Source of the DNA: Paraferrimonas sedimenticola
GTDB lineage: Bacteria > Pseudomonadota > Gammaproteobacteria > Enterobacterales > Shewanellaceae
Direction of reading: 5' to 3'
Length of the DNA: 64,000 nucleotides
Assembly: GCF_002282855.1 (NCBI RefSeq)
Contig: NZ_NRIR01000006.1
Coordinates: 124,001 to 188,000 of the forward strand
The notes under the pieces were generated by a model. That model had not been told where the DNA came from. It worked only from the letters and a program-made list of their open reading frames with translations, and searched no databases. How positions within the stretch are numbered: the first letter of the stretch is position 1; every line of letters starts with the position of its first letter. The translations under genes were made by a program, and so were the position numbers. Below are positions 1-9,131 of this stretch, one piece after another.

Positions 1-713
1 ACAAAGATTTGATCGATTTTAGATAGCTCATCGCTAATAACGTCAAAACCTTCGCGCAGCAGACGCTCGTAGCGGTCGATGTCTTCTTTCGACTGGAACT
101 TAAAGGCTTCGAAGTTGTTATCGATGTCGCTGCGGCTAATGTTCACATCGTCTACCGCCGGCACACCAGGAATATTTTCCAAAATACCTTTGGTCGATGG
201 AGTGATCAGCAGCTCAGGAAGCTTCTTATCGCGCTCTAGGCCTTCAGGCATGGTGATGCCACAGAAATCGCGCTCGCCCTTGGCGTATGAGCGCCACATA
301 GAGCCTGTGATGTACTGGCGACAAATCGCTTCAATCATCACTGGGCGGGCTTTTTGCACGATCCAAACGAACGGATGTGGGATTTCTAGAATGTGGCTAT
401 CGGCCAAACCTTTTTCTTTGAACAGCCCAAACCAGTGGTTCGAAATCGCGTTCAAGGCGGCACCTTTACCCGGTACGCCGCGCATGTCGCCTTCGCCGTG
501 CCAAATGCAGTCAAACGCCGAGATGCGGTCAGAAATCACCATGATGGCCAGTGGCGCATCTGCAGCGACGTCATAGCCACGGTCTTTAATCAGACGGGCA
601 CTGTCTTCGGCAGTTAGCCAGTATACAGAGCGAACTTTTCCGCTGTGCACTGGAGCGTCGGTACGAATGGGTAGATCGTTATTTACGGCAAGTACTTTGT
701 CGGCAAGACTCAT
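1..713 (-). CDS. purC: Phosphoribosylaminoimidazole-succinocarboxamide synthase (SAICAR synthase), 3' part beyond window
   Basis: Catalyses ATP-dependent joining of aspartate to CAIR in purine synthesis, in the cytoplasm. The first 237 codons are present, starting at ATG 713 ([18 protein letters not shown]); the C-terminal part runs off the left edge. Visible family features are the early nucleotide-binding stretch HSGKVRSVY, the ISDRISAFD segment, and the ITGSMWRSY region that binds the phosphoribosyl substrate. The protein has the insert-containing long form seen in Vibrio and Shewanella relatives rather than the 237-residue E. coli type. It is transcribed leftward and is separated by about 110 bp from the end of hda. 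The purM-purN pair lies 3 kb away on the other strand. I saw no clear PurR operator. The identification is firm; the length cannot be judged. Confidence 0.93.
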   Translation of the reverse strand, partial: MSLADKVLAVNNDLPIRTDAPVHSGKVRSVYWLTAEDSARLIKDRGYDVAADAPLAIMVISDRISAFDCIWHGEGDMRGVPGKGAALNAISNHWFGLFKEKGLADSHILEIPHPFVWIVQKARPVMIEAICRQYITGSMWRSYAKGERDFCGITMPEGLERDKKLPELLITPSTKGILENIPGVPAVDDVNISRSDIDNNFEAFKFQSKEDIDRYERLLREGFDVISDELSKIDQIF

Positions 714-743
714 GGTTAGCGCTTTCCTAGGTCGACGTTGTTA

Positions 744-773
744 TTAATAGACTGTCACAAGTCTGTTTGTTAA
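744..773 (-). promoter_or_regulatory. Candidate sigma-70 promoter of purC
   Basis: On the minus strand a TTAACA (-35, 768-773) and a TATTAA (-10, 744-749) are separated by 18 bp, 30 bp upstream of the purC ATG. The hexamers are imperfect and the spacing is one base longer than ideal, so this is only a plausible reading. Confidence 0.35.
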
Positions 774-822
774 CAGCTTGTTAGGGTCGCAAAGTGTACC
801 AGATCAAGGAATCGGCACACAA

Positions 823-1527
823 TTACAGCAATAAAGTTTCTTTAATAAATGGGATTGTCAGGCGACGCTGATGCACCATGGACGCTTTGTCTAGCTTATC
901 CAATACATCAAACAGCGTTCGCATGTCCCGATTCAAACGATTCAGTAAAAAACGACCAGCATCCTCAGGCAAGCTCAAACCACGGGCTTCGGCGCGGCGA
1001 GTTAGGGCTGCCAGTTTTTGCTCATCATCCAGCGGGTGCAATTGGTAGGCCACGCCCCAAGACAATCGCGAGCGCAGATCCGGCAGCGCAATTGGCAAAC
1101 TGGCAGGACCTGCATTACCGCTGACAATTAAGGTGTGCCCTTGCTCGGCAACCCGATTGTACAAATCAAACACCGCCTCTTCCCACAGTGGATTGCCACA
1201 AATACTGTGTATGTCGTCCAGGCACACCAAGTCGCACTGCTCGAGATCTTCAAAAACGGCAACGGACAAACTGGAATGAATGGCTAGCGGCAAATAGAAG
1301 CTGCGACGCTGTGCCTCGTTGGCGGCAGCACAGGCGGCGTGGAGCAAATGCGTACGACCGCATTTAGGCTCGCCCCAAAGGAATACATTGTTGTCGCCTT
1401 TACCTTGGGCAATGCTTTGCAGCTGATCGATCAGCTCGCAATTCGCAGCCGCGTAAAAACTGGTAAAAGTCTCATCGTCCGGCAGGTACACCGGTAAGGA
1501 CAACTGGGTGGGCGAAGACTGGCTCAA
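823..1527 (-). CDS. hda: Hda, DnaA-related regulator of replication initiation
   Basis: Hda works with the DNA-loaded beta clamp to stimulate ATP hydrolysis by DnaA (RIDA) and so prevents re-initiation. The 234-residue protein matches the family length and is a single AAA+ module. A clamp-binding motif of type QLSLPV is near the N terminus (residues 8-13), followed by a P-loop-like FLWGEPKCGRTHLLHAACA and Walker B-like LVCLDDIHS. The start codon is TTG at 1527, with a GAGGGA Shine-Dalgarno three bases upstream; E. coli hda also uses a non-ATG start (CUG). The Shine-Dalgarno lies inside an inverted repeat, described separately. It is downstream of the DUF2066 gene in the same orientation, with a 67-bp gap, probably in an upp-DUF2066-hda transcript. 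Confidence 0.93.
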   Translation of the reverse strand: MSQSSPTQLSLPVYLPDDETFTSFYAAANCELIDQLQSIAQGKGDNNVFLWGEPKCGRTHLLHAACAAANEAQRRSFYLPLAIHSSLSVAVFEDLEQCDLVCLDDIHSICGNPLWEEAVFDLYNRVAEQGHTLIVSGNAGPASLPIALPDLRSRLSWGVAYQLHPLDDEQKLAALTRRAEARGLSLPEDAGRFLLNRLNRDMRTLFDVLDKLDKASMVHQRRLTIPFIKETLLL

Positions 1528-1564
1528 TGATCCCTCTCGGGGTAACTCTTATTGCAAGGGATCA
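1528..1564 (-). promoter_or_regulatory. Inverted repeat that covers the hda ribosome binding site
   Basis: Perfect 8-bp arms TGATCCCT (1528-1535) and AGGGATCA (1557-1564) flank a 21-nt loop. In the transcript the 3' arm AGGGATCA holds the hda Shine-Dalgarno and directly abuts the TTG start. Folding would hide the ribosome binding site. Regulation is an inference; the arms are plain in the sequence. Confidence 0.55.
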
Positions 1565-1594
1565 TATCAAAAGCCAAAGGGGATCTGAACTCTG

Positions 1595-2671
1595 TTACGG
1601 CTGCCACCAAAAGTTTAATTCTTGCTTTGGTTGCAGATCGTCAGACGGAGTATCAGAAGCCTCCACCGGACTGATGCGAGAGTCTAGGCTCAGCTGTTGC
1701 TCAAGCTCGGCCAGCTGACCAAATAAGGCCACATCAAACTGAGCCACTTCGCCTTGATAGTTGCTCATCAAGAGTGACTTCACCGAAGGTAAGCTGCTCA
1801 AATAGCGCTCAAGCTCCACCAGCTTGGTCAGGTCCTTAATCGGCGCGAAGCTCAAGCTCACGGTATCGCTCTCGCCAGTGCTAACCACGGCGTAGCGATC
1901 CACATAATAGCCGCTTATCGCGCTCATCATGGCAGCTAGGGCGGCATCGGCATCAAGCGCTTGGTCTTGCAGGTTGAGCACAGGGCGCACAAACCCTTGA
2001 GTGTTGCTGTTCTTTGGGTACAGCTGCAGCTGATAAAACACCCCATCCAACGACGACTGTACGCTCGCCATGGCAAAGAAATCGGAGCGATAGCGCGCAC
2101 TAGCGGTCGCCACTGGATCGATAAACTGACCTTTCACGTCGTTGGCAGCGACCGTCATGGCATCGTCTAAATCCATTAGCGGTAGCAGCATAGGCATGCC
2201 CACTTGCTGAGCCTGCTCTAGTAACTGGTCGCGAAATTCAGAGTCTAAGGTGTCAGATAGAATAGTCTGCTCTTCGCTTTGCTCGTCCACCATCCACATT
2301 AAGGTCAACGGACGCTGCGCCGCCCATATCGGCTGGTTCGACTGGCGTAATAGCGCCAAGATTTGCTTGTGGTCAAAGCTCATTTCTAACCACAACTGGC
2401 CGTCGACGTCGGTGTAACCGTATTGGCTTATCAGAGCACGCGGCGCGGCCAAGCGGCTTTTTAACAAAGGCTCGTCAAGCTGGGCCAAGCCGCCTGAGTT
2501 TTTCATCAGCACTTGGGTTAAGCCCGCTTTCATGCCTTGATTGAGCGAGGCATTACTGCGCGAGCTCACTTTCACCTGAGCCTTGTCTAAGTCCTTAACT
2601 TCGACTGCCTGTAGTGCTTGTGCCCACAATAGGGTCAAGCCGGCGAACACTAACGCCAACGCCTGTCGCAT
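1595..2671 (-). CDS. DUF2066 domain protein, exported
   Basis: A 358-residue protein of the DUF2066 family, function unknown. It starts with a Sec-type signal peptide (MRQALALVFAGLTLLWAQALQA, cleavage near residue 22), so the rest should be periplasmic or envelope-associated. The body has no catalytic motif that I recognise; a Glu/Ser/Asp-rich tail precedes the terminal FWWQP. Start choice is uncertain: AAGGA is 11 nt from this ATG and 8 nt from a TTG at 2674, which would add one methionine. It follows upp by only 11-14 bp and precedes hda, and this order (upp, DUF2066, hda) is common in Shewanella and Vibrio relatives, suggesting cotranscription. Confidence 0.75.
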   Translation of the reverse strand: MRQALALVFAGLTLLWAQALQAVEVKDLDKAQVKVSSRSNASLNQGMKAGLTQVLMKNSGGLAQLDEPLLKSRLAAPRALISQYGYTDVDGQLWLEMSFDHKQILALLRQSNQPIWAAQRPLTLMWMVDEQSEEQTILSDTLDSEFRDQLLEQAQQVGMPMLLPLMDLDDAMTVAANDVKGQFIDPVATASARYRSDFFAMASVQSSLDGVFYQLQLYPKNSNTQGFVRPVLNLQDQALDADAALAAMMSAISGYYVDRYAVVSTGESDTVSLSFAPIKDLTKLVELERYLSSLPSVKSLLMSNYQGEVAQFDVALFGQLAELEQQLSLDSRISPVEASDTPSDDLQPKQELNFWWQP

Positions 2672-2685
2672 CAACTGCTGAATCC

Positions 2686-3312
2686 TTATTTGGTTCCGAA
2701 GATTTTATCGCCTGCATCGCCCAGTCCGGGCAGAATGTAGCCATCTTCGTTGAGTCGTTCGTCAATCGCTGCAGTATACAGCTCTACATCTGGATGTGCA
2801 GCTTCCACTGCGGCAATGCCTTCAGGGGCTGCGACCAATACCAACAACTTGATGTTCTTACAGCCGCGCTCTTTAAGCAAATCAATGGTCGCCACCATAG
2901 AACCACCGGTGGCCAGCATAGGGTCAACCACCAGAGCTAGGCGCTCTTCGAGACTTGAGGCGAGCTTTTCGAAATACCAAACCGGCTCAAGCGTTTCTTC
3001 GTTGCGGTACATGCCCACCACGCTGATTCGAGCTGACGGTACGTGCTCTAGCACGCCGTCCATCATTCCAAGGCCCGCGCGCAAAATTGGTACCACCGTG
3101 ATTTTCTTACCTTTGATTTGGCGAACATCAATCGGGCCGTTCCAACCGTCGATGGTGACCGCTTCGGTGGCCAAGTCAGCGGTGGCTTCGTAGGTCAGTA
3201 AGCTACCTATCTCCCCCGCCAGCTCTCTAAAGCGCTTGGTGGATACATCACCTTCGCGCATTTTACCGATTTTGTGCTGAACCAAGGGGTGCTTCACTTC
3301 AACGATCTTCAT
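2686..3312 (-). CDS. upp: Uracil phosphoribosyltransferase
   Basis: Salvages uracil to UMP using PRPP in the cytoplasm. The 208 residues equal the usual bacterial length. The PRPP-binding loop is seen as [12 protein letters not shown], the flexible loop and uracil-binding C terminus as [16 protein letters not shown], and the family start as [16 protein letters not shown]. It is the first gene of a leftward group with the DUF2066 gene and hda, and diverges from purM, so pyrimidine salvage and purine synthesis face each other across 197 bp. ATG at 3312 is preceded by GGAGAG within AATTTGGAGAGATTTCA, a good ribosome binding site. Confidence 0.97.
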   Translation of the reverse strand: MKIVEVKHPLVQHKIGKMREGDVSTKRFRELAGEIGSLLTYEATADLATEAVTIDGWNGPIDVRQIKGKKITVVPILRAGLGMMDGVLEHVPSARISVVGMYRNEETLEPVWYFEKLASSLEERLALVVDPMLATGGSMVATIDLLKERGCKNIKLLVLVAAPEGIAAVEAAHPDVELYTAAIDERLNEDGYILPGLGDAGDKIFGTK

Positions 3313-3509
3313 TGAAATCTCTCCAAATTTTGCTGCTTGCCAAGGATTTTAGTCGAATCGCTTGCCGCGCAACAGCCAAAATTTGCTTCAAAACCGAATC
3401 ACTCAGTTCAACAGCTACTATTTTGGACATTTTTCTTTTGAGCCGAGTCACAAGCTGCTAGACTATGCGCGCTAAAAAACCCATTACACGCCATTTACGA
3501 GGATCCTCC

Positions 3510-4547
3510 GTGAGTGCCCCAAGCCAATTAAGCTATAAAGACGCTGGTGTCGATATCGACGCTGGTAATGAACTGGTTGATAACATCAAATCTGTCGTTA
3601 AAAAGACTCACCGCCCAGAAGTTTTGGGTAACTTAGGTGGATTTGGTGCCCTGTGCGAACTACCAACTAAATATAAGCACCCTGTACTGGTTAGCGGCAC
3701 CGATGGTGTTGGTACCAAGCTACGTCTGGCAATCGACCACAACAAGCACGACTCTGTGGGTATCGATTTGGTTGCCATGTGCGTTAACGACCTTATCGTT
3801 CAAGGCGCTGAGCCTCTGTTCTTCTTGGACTACTACGCCACTGGCAAACTAGACGTTGCCACTGCTACCAGTGTGGTAAGCGGTATCGGCGAAGGCTGTC
3901 AGCAATCTGGCTGTGCCCTTATCGGCGGTGAAACTGCTGAAATGCCTGGCATGTACGAAGGCGAAGACTACGACCTAGCCGGCTTCTGCGTTGGCGTTGT
4001 AGAAAAAGACGGCGTTATCGACGGCTCTAAAGTGGCCGCGGGTGATGCACTGATTGCACTGGGCTCATCTGGCCCACACTCAAACGGCTACTCGCTAATT
4101 CGCAAAGTACTGGAAGTGAGCCAAGCTGACCCAAGCCAAGACTTGAACGGCAAGCCGCTAATTGAGCACCTATTGGCGCCTACCAAAATTTACGTGAAGC
4201 CTTTGCTTGAGCTTATCGAGCAAGTGCCTGTGCACGCCATGGCCCACATCACCGGTGGTGGTTTCTGGGAAAACATTCCTCGCGTATTGCCAGTTGACGC
4301 CAAAGCCGTATGCGATGGCAGCTCTTGGGAATGGCCAGTAGTGTTCAACTGGCTAATGGAAAACGGCAACATCGCTCAAGACGAAATGTACCGCACCTTT
4401 AACTGTGGTGTGGGCATGGTAGTTGTGGTTCCTGCCGACTGCGCTGACAAAGCGGTAGCTCAGCTGCAAGCCGCTGGCGAAAATGCATGGCTAATCGGCC
4501 ACATTGACGCTCGCGAAGGCGACCAGCCTCAGGTGGAGATCCGCTAG
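3510..4547 (+). CDS. purM: Phosphoribosylformylglycinamidine cyclo-ligase (AIR synthetase)
   Basis: Closes the imidazole ring of FGAM to give AIR, the fifth step of purine synthesis. The protein is 345 residues long from a GTG at 3510, the same length as E. coli PurM, with GAGG seven bases upstream. The open frame extends 45 bp further to an ATG at 3465, but that extension lacks family similarity. Recognisable segments are [13 protein letters not shown] at the N terminus, [11 protein letters not shown], the [21 protein letters not shown] signature, [12 protein letters not shown] and [16 protein letters not shown]. The stop codon TAG shares one base with the GTG of purN, so the two are translationally coupled. 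Confidence 0.97.
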   Translation: MSAPSQLSYKDAGVDIDAGNELVDNIKSVVKKTHRPEVLGNLGGFGALCELPTKYKHPVLVSGTDGVGTKLRLAIDHNKHDSVGIDLVAMCVNDLIVQGAEPLFFLDYYATGKLDVATATSVVSGIGEGCQQSGCALIGGETAEMPGMYEGEDYDLAGFCVGVVEKDGVIDGSKVAAGDALIALGSSGPHSNGYSLIRKVLEVSQADPSQDLNGKPLIEHLLAPTKIYVKPLLELIEQVPVHAMAHITGGGFWENIPRVLPVDAKAVCDGSSWEWPVVFNWLMENGNIAQDEMYRTFNCGVGMVVVVPADCADKAVAQLQAAGENAWLIGHIDAREGDQPQVEIR

Positions 4548-5194
4548 TGAATCGCCCGGCACGAGTCGCCGTCCTGATTTCAGGACAAGGCACTAACCTG
4601 CAAGCCATCATGGACGCCAACACCATTGGCGACATCGATGTCGAGTTTGCAGTGGTAATTAGCAACAAGGAAGACGCTTACGGCCTCATTCGTGCCGAGC
4701 AACAAGGCATTCCAGCGTTGGCGTTAACCGCTGAAGCCGGTGAATCTCGTGCAAGCTACGATCAACGCTTGCACCAGGCCTTGAGCGAGTACCAGCCAGA
4801 CATCATTGTGCTGGCGGGCTTTATGCGAATTCTCAGCGATGAGTTTGTTGAGCGCTACCTAGGCCGCATGGTGAACATTCACCCATCGCTGCTACCTAAG
4901 TACCCAGGCCTTAACACTCACCAAAAGGCTATCGACAACGGTGACGAGGAACACGGTGCCAGCGTGCACTTTGTGACCCCACAACTGGATTCTGGCCCCG
5001 TGATTTTACAGGCCAAAGTGCCAGTATTTGCCGATGACGATGTCACTAGCTTGTCTGAGCGCGTGCACGTACAAGAGCACAGCATTTATCCTTTGGTGGT
5101 AAAATGGCTCTCGCAACAGCGCGTGCAGCTTAAAGACGGTCAGGCTTGGTTGGATGACCAGCCGCTGCCGCCATCGGGCTACGCTGCAGATTAA
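4547..5194 (+). CDS. purN: Phosphoribosylglycinamide formyltransferase (GAR transformylase)
   Basis: Transfers a formyl group from 10-formyl-tetrahydrofolate to GAR, the third purine step. The 215-residue protein has ISGQGTNLQAI for phosphate binding, the catalytic NIHPSLLPKYPGL (Asn and His) and the GASVHFVTPQLDSGPVI stretch with the catalytic Asp. Start is GTG at 4547, overlapping the purM stop by one base; the upstream ribosome binding sequence GGTGGAG sits inside the purM end. A strong intrinsic terminator follows 20 bp after the stop, closing the purMN operon. Confidence 0.97.
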   Translation: MNRPARVAVLISGQGTNLQAIMDANTIGDIDVEFAVVISNKEDAYGLIRAEQQGIPALALTAEAGESRASYDQRLHQALSEYQPDIIVLAGFMRILSDEFVERYLGRMVNIHPSLLPKYPGLNTHQKAIDNGDEEHGASVHFVTPQLDSGPVILQAKVPVFADDDVTSLSERVHVQEHSIYPLVVKWLSQQRVQLKDGQAWLDDQPLPPSGYAAD

Positions 5195-5214
5195 CGACGC
5201 CAAAATCTAAACAT

Positions 5215-5246
5215 AAGGGCCGCTTTGAAAGTGGCCCTTTTTATTT
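5215..5246 (+). terminator. Intrinsic terminator of purMN
   Basis: AAGGGCC and GGCCCTT form a stem around a GCTTTGAAAGT loop, followed by TTTTATTT. It lies 20 bp after the purN stop. Confidence 0.85.
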
Positions 5247-5356
5247 AGCATTTCACCTTGGGTTTTATTAGTAATCCTCAACCACTTTGGGTTAGGCATT
5301 TGCCCCGCTTAATGGCACTCTAGAGACTGCGCCCATTAGTCGTTGGAGAGCCAGCT

Positions 5357-7018
5357 ATGTGTTCCATCTTTGCCATTCTCGATATTAAGTCCGATCCTCA
5401 AGCCCTGCGCGATGTCGCCCTTGAGATGTCCAAACGCTTGCGTCACCGCGGCCCTGACTGGTCAGGTATATATGCGGATAACCAAGCCATCCTGGCTCAC
5501 GAACGTTTGGCAATCGTTGATATTAATAATGGCGCGCAACCACTATTCAGCGAAGATGGTAATTTGGTTTTGGCAGTTAATGGCGAGATTTACAATCACA
5601 GAGAGCTAAAAGCCGAGCTTGGCGACAAGTATCGCTATCAAACCGACTCGGACTGCGAAGTGATTTTGGCCTTGTACCAAGAGTACGGCAACGACTTTTT
5701 AGACAAGCTCAACGGTATCTTTGCCTTTGTGCTGTATGACAAGCAAACCGGCCGCACGCTAATTGGTCGCGACCACATCGGCATTATTCCGCTCTACACT
5801 GGCTTTGATGAGAAAGGTAACTTTTACGTCGCCTCTGAAATGAAAGCCTTAACTCCTGTGTGTCGCACCATTGCGGAGTTTAAACCCGGCCACTATCAGC
5901 AAGACCAGCAAGCGCCGGTGCACTACTACCAGCGCGATTGGCGTGACTACGCCAATGTATCTGCAGAAAGCGCCGATTTGGCCAGCCTGCGTCTAGGCTT
6001 AATGGCGGCGGTAAAACGCCAGCTGATGTCTGATGTGCCTTACGGCGTCTTACTTTCCGGTGGTTTGGATTCATCCATTATCAGCGCGATTACCAAGAGC
6101 TATGCGGATAAGCGAGTTGAGGACGATCAGCAAAGCGCTGCCTGGTGGCCGCAGCTACACAGCTTTGCCGTCGGTCTTAAAGGCGCGCCAGATTTGGCCG
6201 CCGCTGCGGAAGTGGCCAAGTACTTAGGCACAGTGCACCACGAGATTCACTTCACCTTCCAAGAAGGCTTAGATGCGATTAAAGATGTTATCTACCACTT
6301 GGAAACCTATGACGTGACCACCATTCGCGCTTCCACCCCTATGTATTTGATGGCGCGTAAAATTAAAGCCATGGGCATTAAAATGGTGCTCTCTGGCGAA
6401 GGCGCCGATGAGCTGTTTGGCGGCTATTTGTACTTCCACAAAGCGCCGAACGCGCAGGAATTCCACGAAGAGACGGTACGTAAGCTCGACAAGCTGCACA
6501 TGTTTGACTGCGCCCGCGCCAACAAGGCGATGGCCGCTTGGGGCTTGGAAGCGCGTGTGCCCTTCTTGGATAAAGAGTTTGTCGATATTGCGATGCGCTT
6601 TAATCCAGAGGCCAAAATGTGTCGCGATGGACGCATCGAAAAACAAGCGCTGCGAGACGCCTTTGCCGACATGCTGCCCGAGTCGATTGTGAAGCGCCAA
6701 AAGGAACAGTTCTCCGATGGTGTGGGTTACTCCTGGATTGACGGTCTTAAAGACCAGGCCGACGCTGTGGTGTCGGATAGCGAGTTAGCCAACGCCCACT
6801 ATCGCTTTCCGCACAACACACCGGAAACCAAAGAGGCTTATTTGTATCGCAGCTTGTTTGAAGGTCACTTCCCACAGCCTACCGCCGCCGAGTGTGTGCC
6901 TGGCGGTAAATCTGTGGCCTGCTCTACCGAACAAGCCTTGGCTTGGGATGCCAGTTTGGCCGAGCTTACCGACCCTTCAGGACGGGCGGTTAAGAGCGTT
7001 CACAACGAAAGTTATTAG
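5357..7018 (+). CDS. asnB: Asparagine synthase B, glutamine-hydrolysing
   Basis: Makes asparagine from aspartate, glutamine and ATP. The 553 residues match E. coli AsnB. The N-terminal class-II glutaminase domain (about 1-190) begins MCSIFAIL with Cys2 as nucleophile after removal of Met1, followed by RHRGPDWSG and NGEIYNH. The synthetase domain contains the PPi-binding loop LLSGGLDSSIIS (around residue 233) and SGEGADELFGGYLYF. Start ATG 5357 is fixed by the need for Cys2. It stands alone between terminators, with no operon partner. All key residues are present. Confidence 0.97.
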   Translation: MCSIFAILDIKSDPQALRDVALEMSKRLRHRGPDWSGIYADNQAILAHERLAIVDINNGAQPLFSEDGNLVLAVNGEIYNHRELKAELGDKYRYQTDSDCEVILALYQEYGNDFLDKLNGIFAFVLYDKQTGRTLIGRDHIGIIPLYTGFDEKGNFYVASEMKALTPVCRTIAEFKPGHYQQDQQAPVHYYQRDWRDYANVSAESADLASLRLGLMAAVKRQLMSDVPYGVLLSGGLDSSIISAITKSYADKRVEDDQQSAAWWPQLHSFAVGLKGAPDLAAAAEVAKYLGTVHHEIHFTFQEGLDAIKDVIYHLETYDVTTIRASTPMYLMARKIKAMGIKMVLSGEGADELFGGYLYFHKAPNAQEFHEETVRKLDKLHMFDCARANKAMAAWGLEARVPFLDKEFVDIAMRFNPEAKMCRDGRIEKQALRDAFADMLPESIVKRQKEQFSDGVGYSWIDGLKDQADAVVSDSELANAHYRFPHNTPETKEAYLYRSLFEGHFPQPTAAECVPGGKSVACSTEQALAWDASLAELTDPSGRAVKSVHNESY

Positions 7019-7039
7019 TGATAGCTAACATTTACGCCA

Positions 7040-7070
7040 AAGGCCGGTTTTATGCCGGCCTTAGTTTTTA
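7040..7070 (+). terminator. Intrinsic terminator of asnB
   Basis: Stem AAGGCCGG with CCGGCCTT around a short TTTTATG loop, followed by AGTTTTTA, 22 bp after the asnB stop. Confidence 0.8.
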
Positions 7071-7109
7071 TACACTCAGTGCAACAGACTCAAGAATTAC
7101 AAAAACTCC

Positions 7110-8297
7110 ATGACCAAGCGAATCGATACCAAAATTATCAGCGGCGGACGCAACAAGCGTTGGACCAAAAACACCGTCAACCCACCGGTGACGCGCGCCT
7201 CCACCGTGGTGTTTAACAATACCGACGAGATGAAGCACGCCACTCAAAACCGTGGCGACAAGGTGATGTTTTACGGTCGTCGCGGTACCGACACGCACTT
7301 TGCCTTGCAACAAGCGATAAATGAGCTCGACGGCTACGCCGGTTGCGCTTTGTACCCTTGCGGTACCGCAGCAATCGCTGGCAGCTTGATGGCCTTCTTA
7401 GAGGCCGGCGATCACCTGTTGATGGTGGATACCACCTACGAGCCCACCCGTGACTTTTGCGACAAAGTACTAGCCAAAATGGGCGTTACCACCACCTATT
7501 ACGACCCTATGCTTGGCGCCGATATCGCTCGCCTAGTTCAGCCGAATACCAAGGTGATTTTCACTGAGTCGCCAGGCTCTATCACCATGGAAGTGCAAGA
7601 CCTGCCCGCAATCGTAGAAGTGGCGCGTAGCAAGGACATTCTGGTGATGCTGGATAACACTTGGGCCAGCCCACTATTATTCGATGCCAAAGCCCATGGG
7701 GTGGACGTTTGTATTCAAGCGGCCACCAAGTACATCGTCGGTCACTCAGATGTGATGATGGGTACTGCCTCAACCACGGAAGAACTTTGGCCTCAGCTGC
7801 GTGAGCAAAGCTATTTGCACGGCTACTGTGTGTCACCAGACGACGCCTATTTGGCCTTGCGCGGCCTGCGTACTCTGGGAGTTCGCATGCGCCAGCACGA
7901 GACAAACGCCCTTGAAGTAGCCAACTGGCTAGCGGCTCGCCCCGAAGTGGCAGAAGTGCGTCATCCAGCCTTTGAATCCAACCCAGGACACGCCGAATTT
8001 AAGCGTGACTTTAACGGCAGCAATGGCCTTTTCAGCGTAGTACTTAACTGTGGCAATCGCGCCGCCACCAACGCCATGCTCAATGGTATGGAGCACTTTA
8101 AAATGGGCTACAGCTGGGGCGGATTTGAGAGCTTAATGTTGGCCAATCACGGTACTCCTGGACCTCGTAGTGCCACTCAATGGCAGGCGGATGGCCCGTT
8201 GCTTAGGTTGCACATCGGCCTTGAGGACACTCAGGATTTAATTGAGGATTTGGAAGCGGGTTTTGCGCGCTTTCACGCAGCGCTTCAGAACAGTTAA
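7110..8297 (+). CDS. metC: Cystathionine beta-lyase
   Basis: A PLP enzyme that cleaves cystathionine to homocysteine, ammonia and pyruvate in methionine synthesis. The 395 residues match E. coli MetC. Family features include YGRRGTDTHFALQQAI near the N terminus, LYPCGTAAIAGSLMAFL, the DNTWASPLLFDAKAHGVDVC region, and the PLP lysine in AATKYIVGHSDVMMGT (near residue 210). The C-terminal SWGGFESL and LRLHIGLED are typical. A cystathionine gamma-synthase is less likely given the MetC-like YGRRGT start. It is a single gene; no MetJ operator repeats (AGACGTCT type) were seen upstream. Confidence 0.93.
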   Translation: MTKRIDTKIISGGRNKRWTKNTVNPPVTRASTVVFNNTDEMKHATQNRGDKVMFYGRRGTDTHFALQQAINELDGYAGCALYPCGTAAIAGSLMAFLEAGDHLLMVDTTYEPTRDFCDKVLAKMGVTTTYYDPMLGADIARLVQPNTKVIFTESPGSITMEVQDLPAIVEVARSKDILVMLDNTWASPLLFDAKAHGVDVCIQAATKYIVGHSDVMMGTASTTEELWPQLREQSYLHGYCVSPDDAYLALRGLRTLGVRMRQHETNALEVANWLAARPEVAEVRHPAFESNPGHAEFKRDFNGSNGLFSVVLNCGNRAATNAMLNGMEHFKMGYSWGGFESLMLANHGTPGPRSATQWQADGPLLRLHIGLEDTQDLIEDLEAGFARFHAALQNS

Positions 8298-8305
8298 GCC
8301 AGTGG

Positions 8306-8914
8306 CTACAACTCAAAGTAGGCTTTGATACCATCAAGCGTATTGGATGTGGCCACTGAGGCTAGAATCAAGCCCATGACTCGGCTCACCACAGTGGCAC
8401 CGCTTGCGCCAATCAAGCGATTGATGCGGCCTGCCAACAACATGAGTATGTAGGTGACCAGTAAAACCGCAAAAATCATAGACACGGTTTGGGCTTGCTC
8501 CCACAGGCTAAAACGATTTTTTTCCGTGAGTAGGACAGCCGCTAATATGGCGCCTGGGCTTGCTATTGAGGGGATTGCCAGGGGGTAAATTGCCGTCTGA
8601 TGATGGTCCGGAATCAGCTTGACCTCCTCCTCTGGCTTGCTCTCACCAAAAATCATGGTCAAGGCAAACAGGAATAACACTATGCCTCCCGCTATCTGAA
8701 AAGCAGGCAGTGGGATAGACATGGCTATTAGAATGATCTCGCCGGCGATGACAAAAAACAGCAGAATCAGCGCCGCAGCTATGGTGGCAACCAGCGCGAT
8801 TTTCTTCCTCGCGGCACTGTCAAAGCGCGAAGTGACAGCCACAAACACGGGCACAGTCCCTATCGGGTCTATGACGGCGAAAAAAACGATAAAAGTGGCA
8901 ACGAAATCAATCAT
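8306..8914 (-). CDS. MarC family integral membrane protein
   Basis: A 202-residue inner-membrane protein with about six hydrophobic segments, of the MarC/YchE/YhgN family whose physiological substrate is not settled. The family N terminus FVATFIVFFAVIDPIGTVPVFVAVT is clear (Asp-Pro-x-Gly in the first membrane segment), as is the repeat-like IPSIASPGAILAAVLL in the middle, consistent with the inverted duplication known in this family. It converges on metC, with stop codons only about 8 bp apart and no obvious hairpin between them. No operon partner. Confidence 0.85.
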   Translation of the reverse strand: MIDFVATFIVFFAVIDPIGTVPVFVAVTSRFDSAARKKIALVATIAAALILLFFVIAGEIILIAMSIPLPAFQIAGGIVLFLFALTMIFGESKPEEEVKLIPDHHQTAIYPLAIPSIASPGAILAAVLLTEKNRFSLWEQAQTVSMIFAVLLVTYILMLLAGRINRLIGASGATVVSRVMGLILASVATSNTLDGIKAYFEL

Positions 8915-9131
8915 TGATTAAACCTGCGGGCATTAAGACGCATTCTCCCTCGCTGCTCACAGTCTACGAAGCGTATCTTGTTTTGGCTCAACGGCAGCTC
9001 GTTCTAAAGCGGTGGAATTGTTTGACCACCAAGCACAGCTTAGGGGCTGTCTTGGATTGTCGCAATAAACTCAATAGGCACAAGACGCAGTATTCAGTTG
9101 GCCGACAACCCTAGCCCCTAATAAACGCTCG

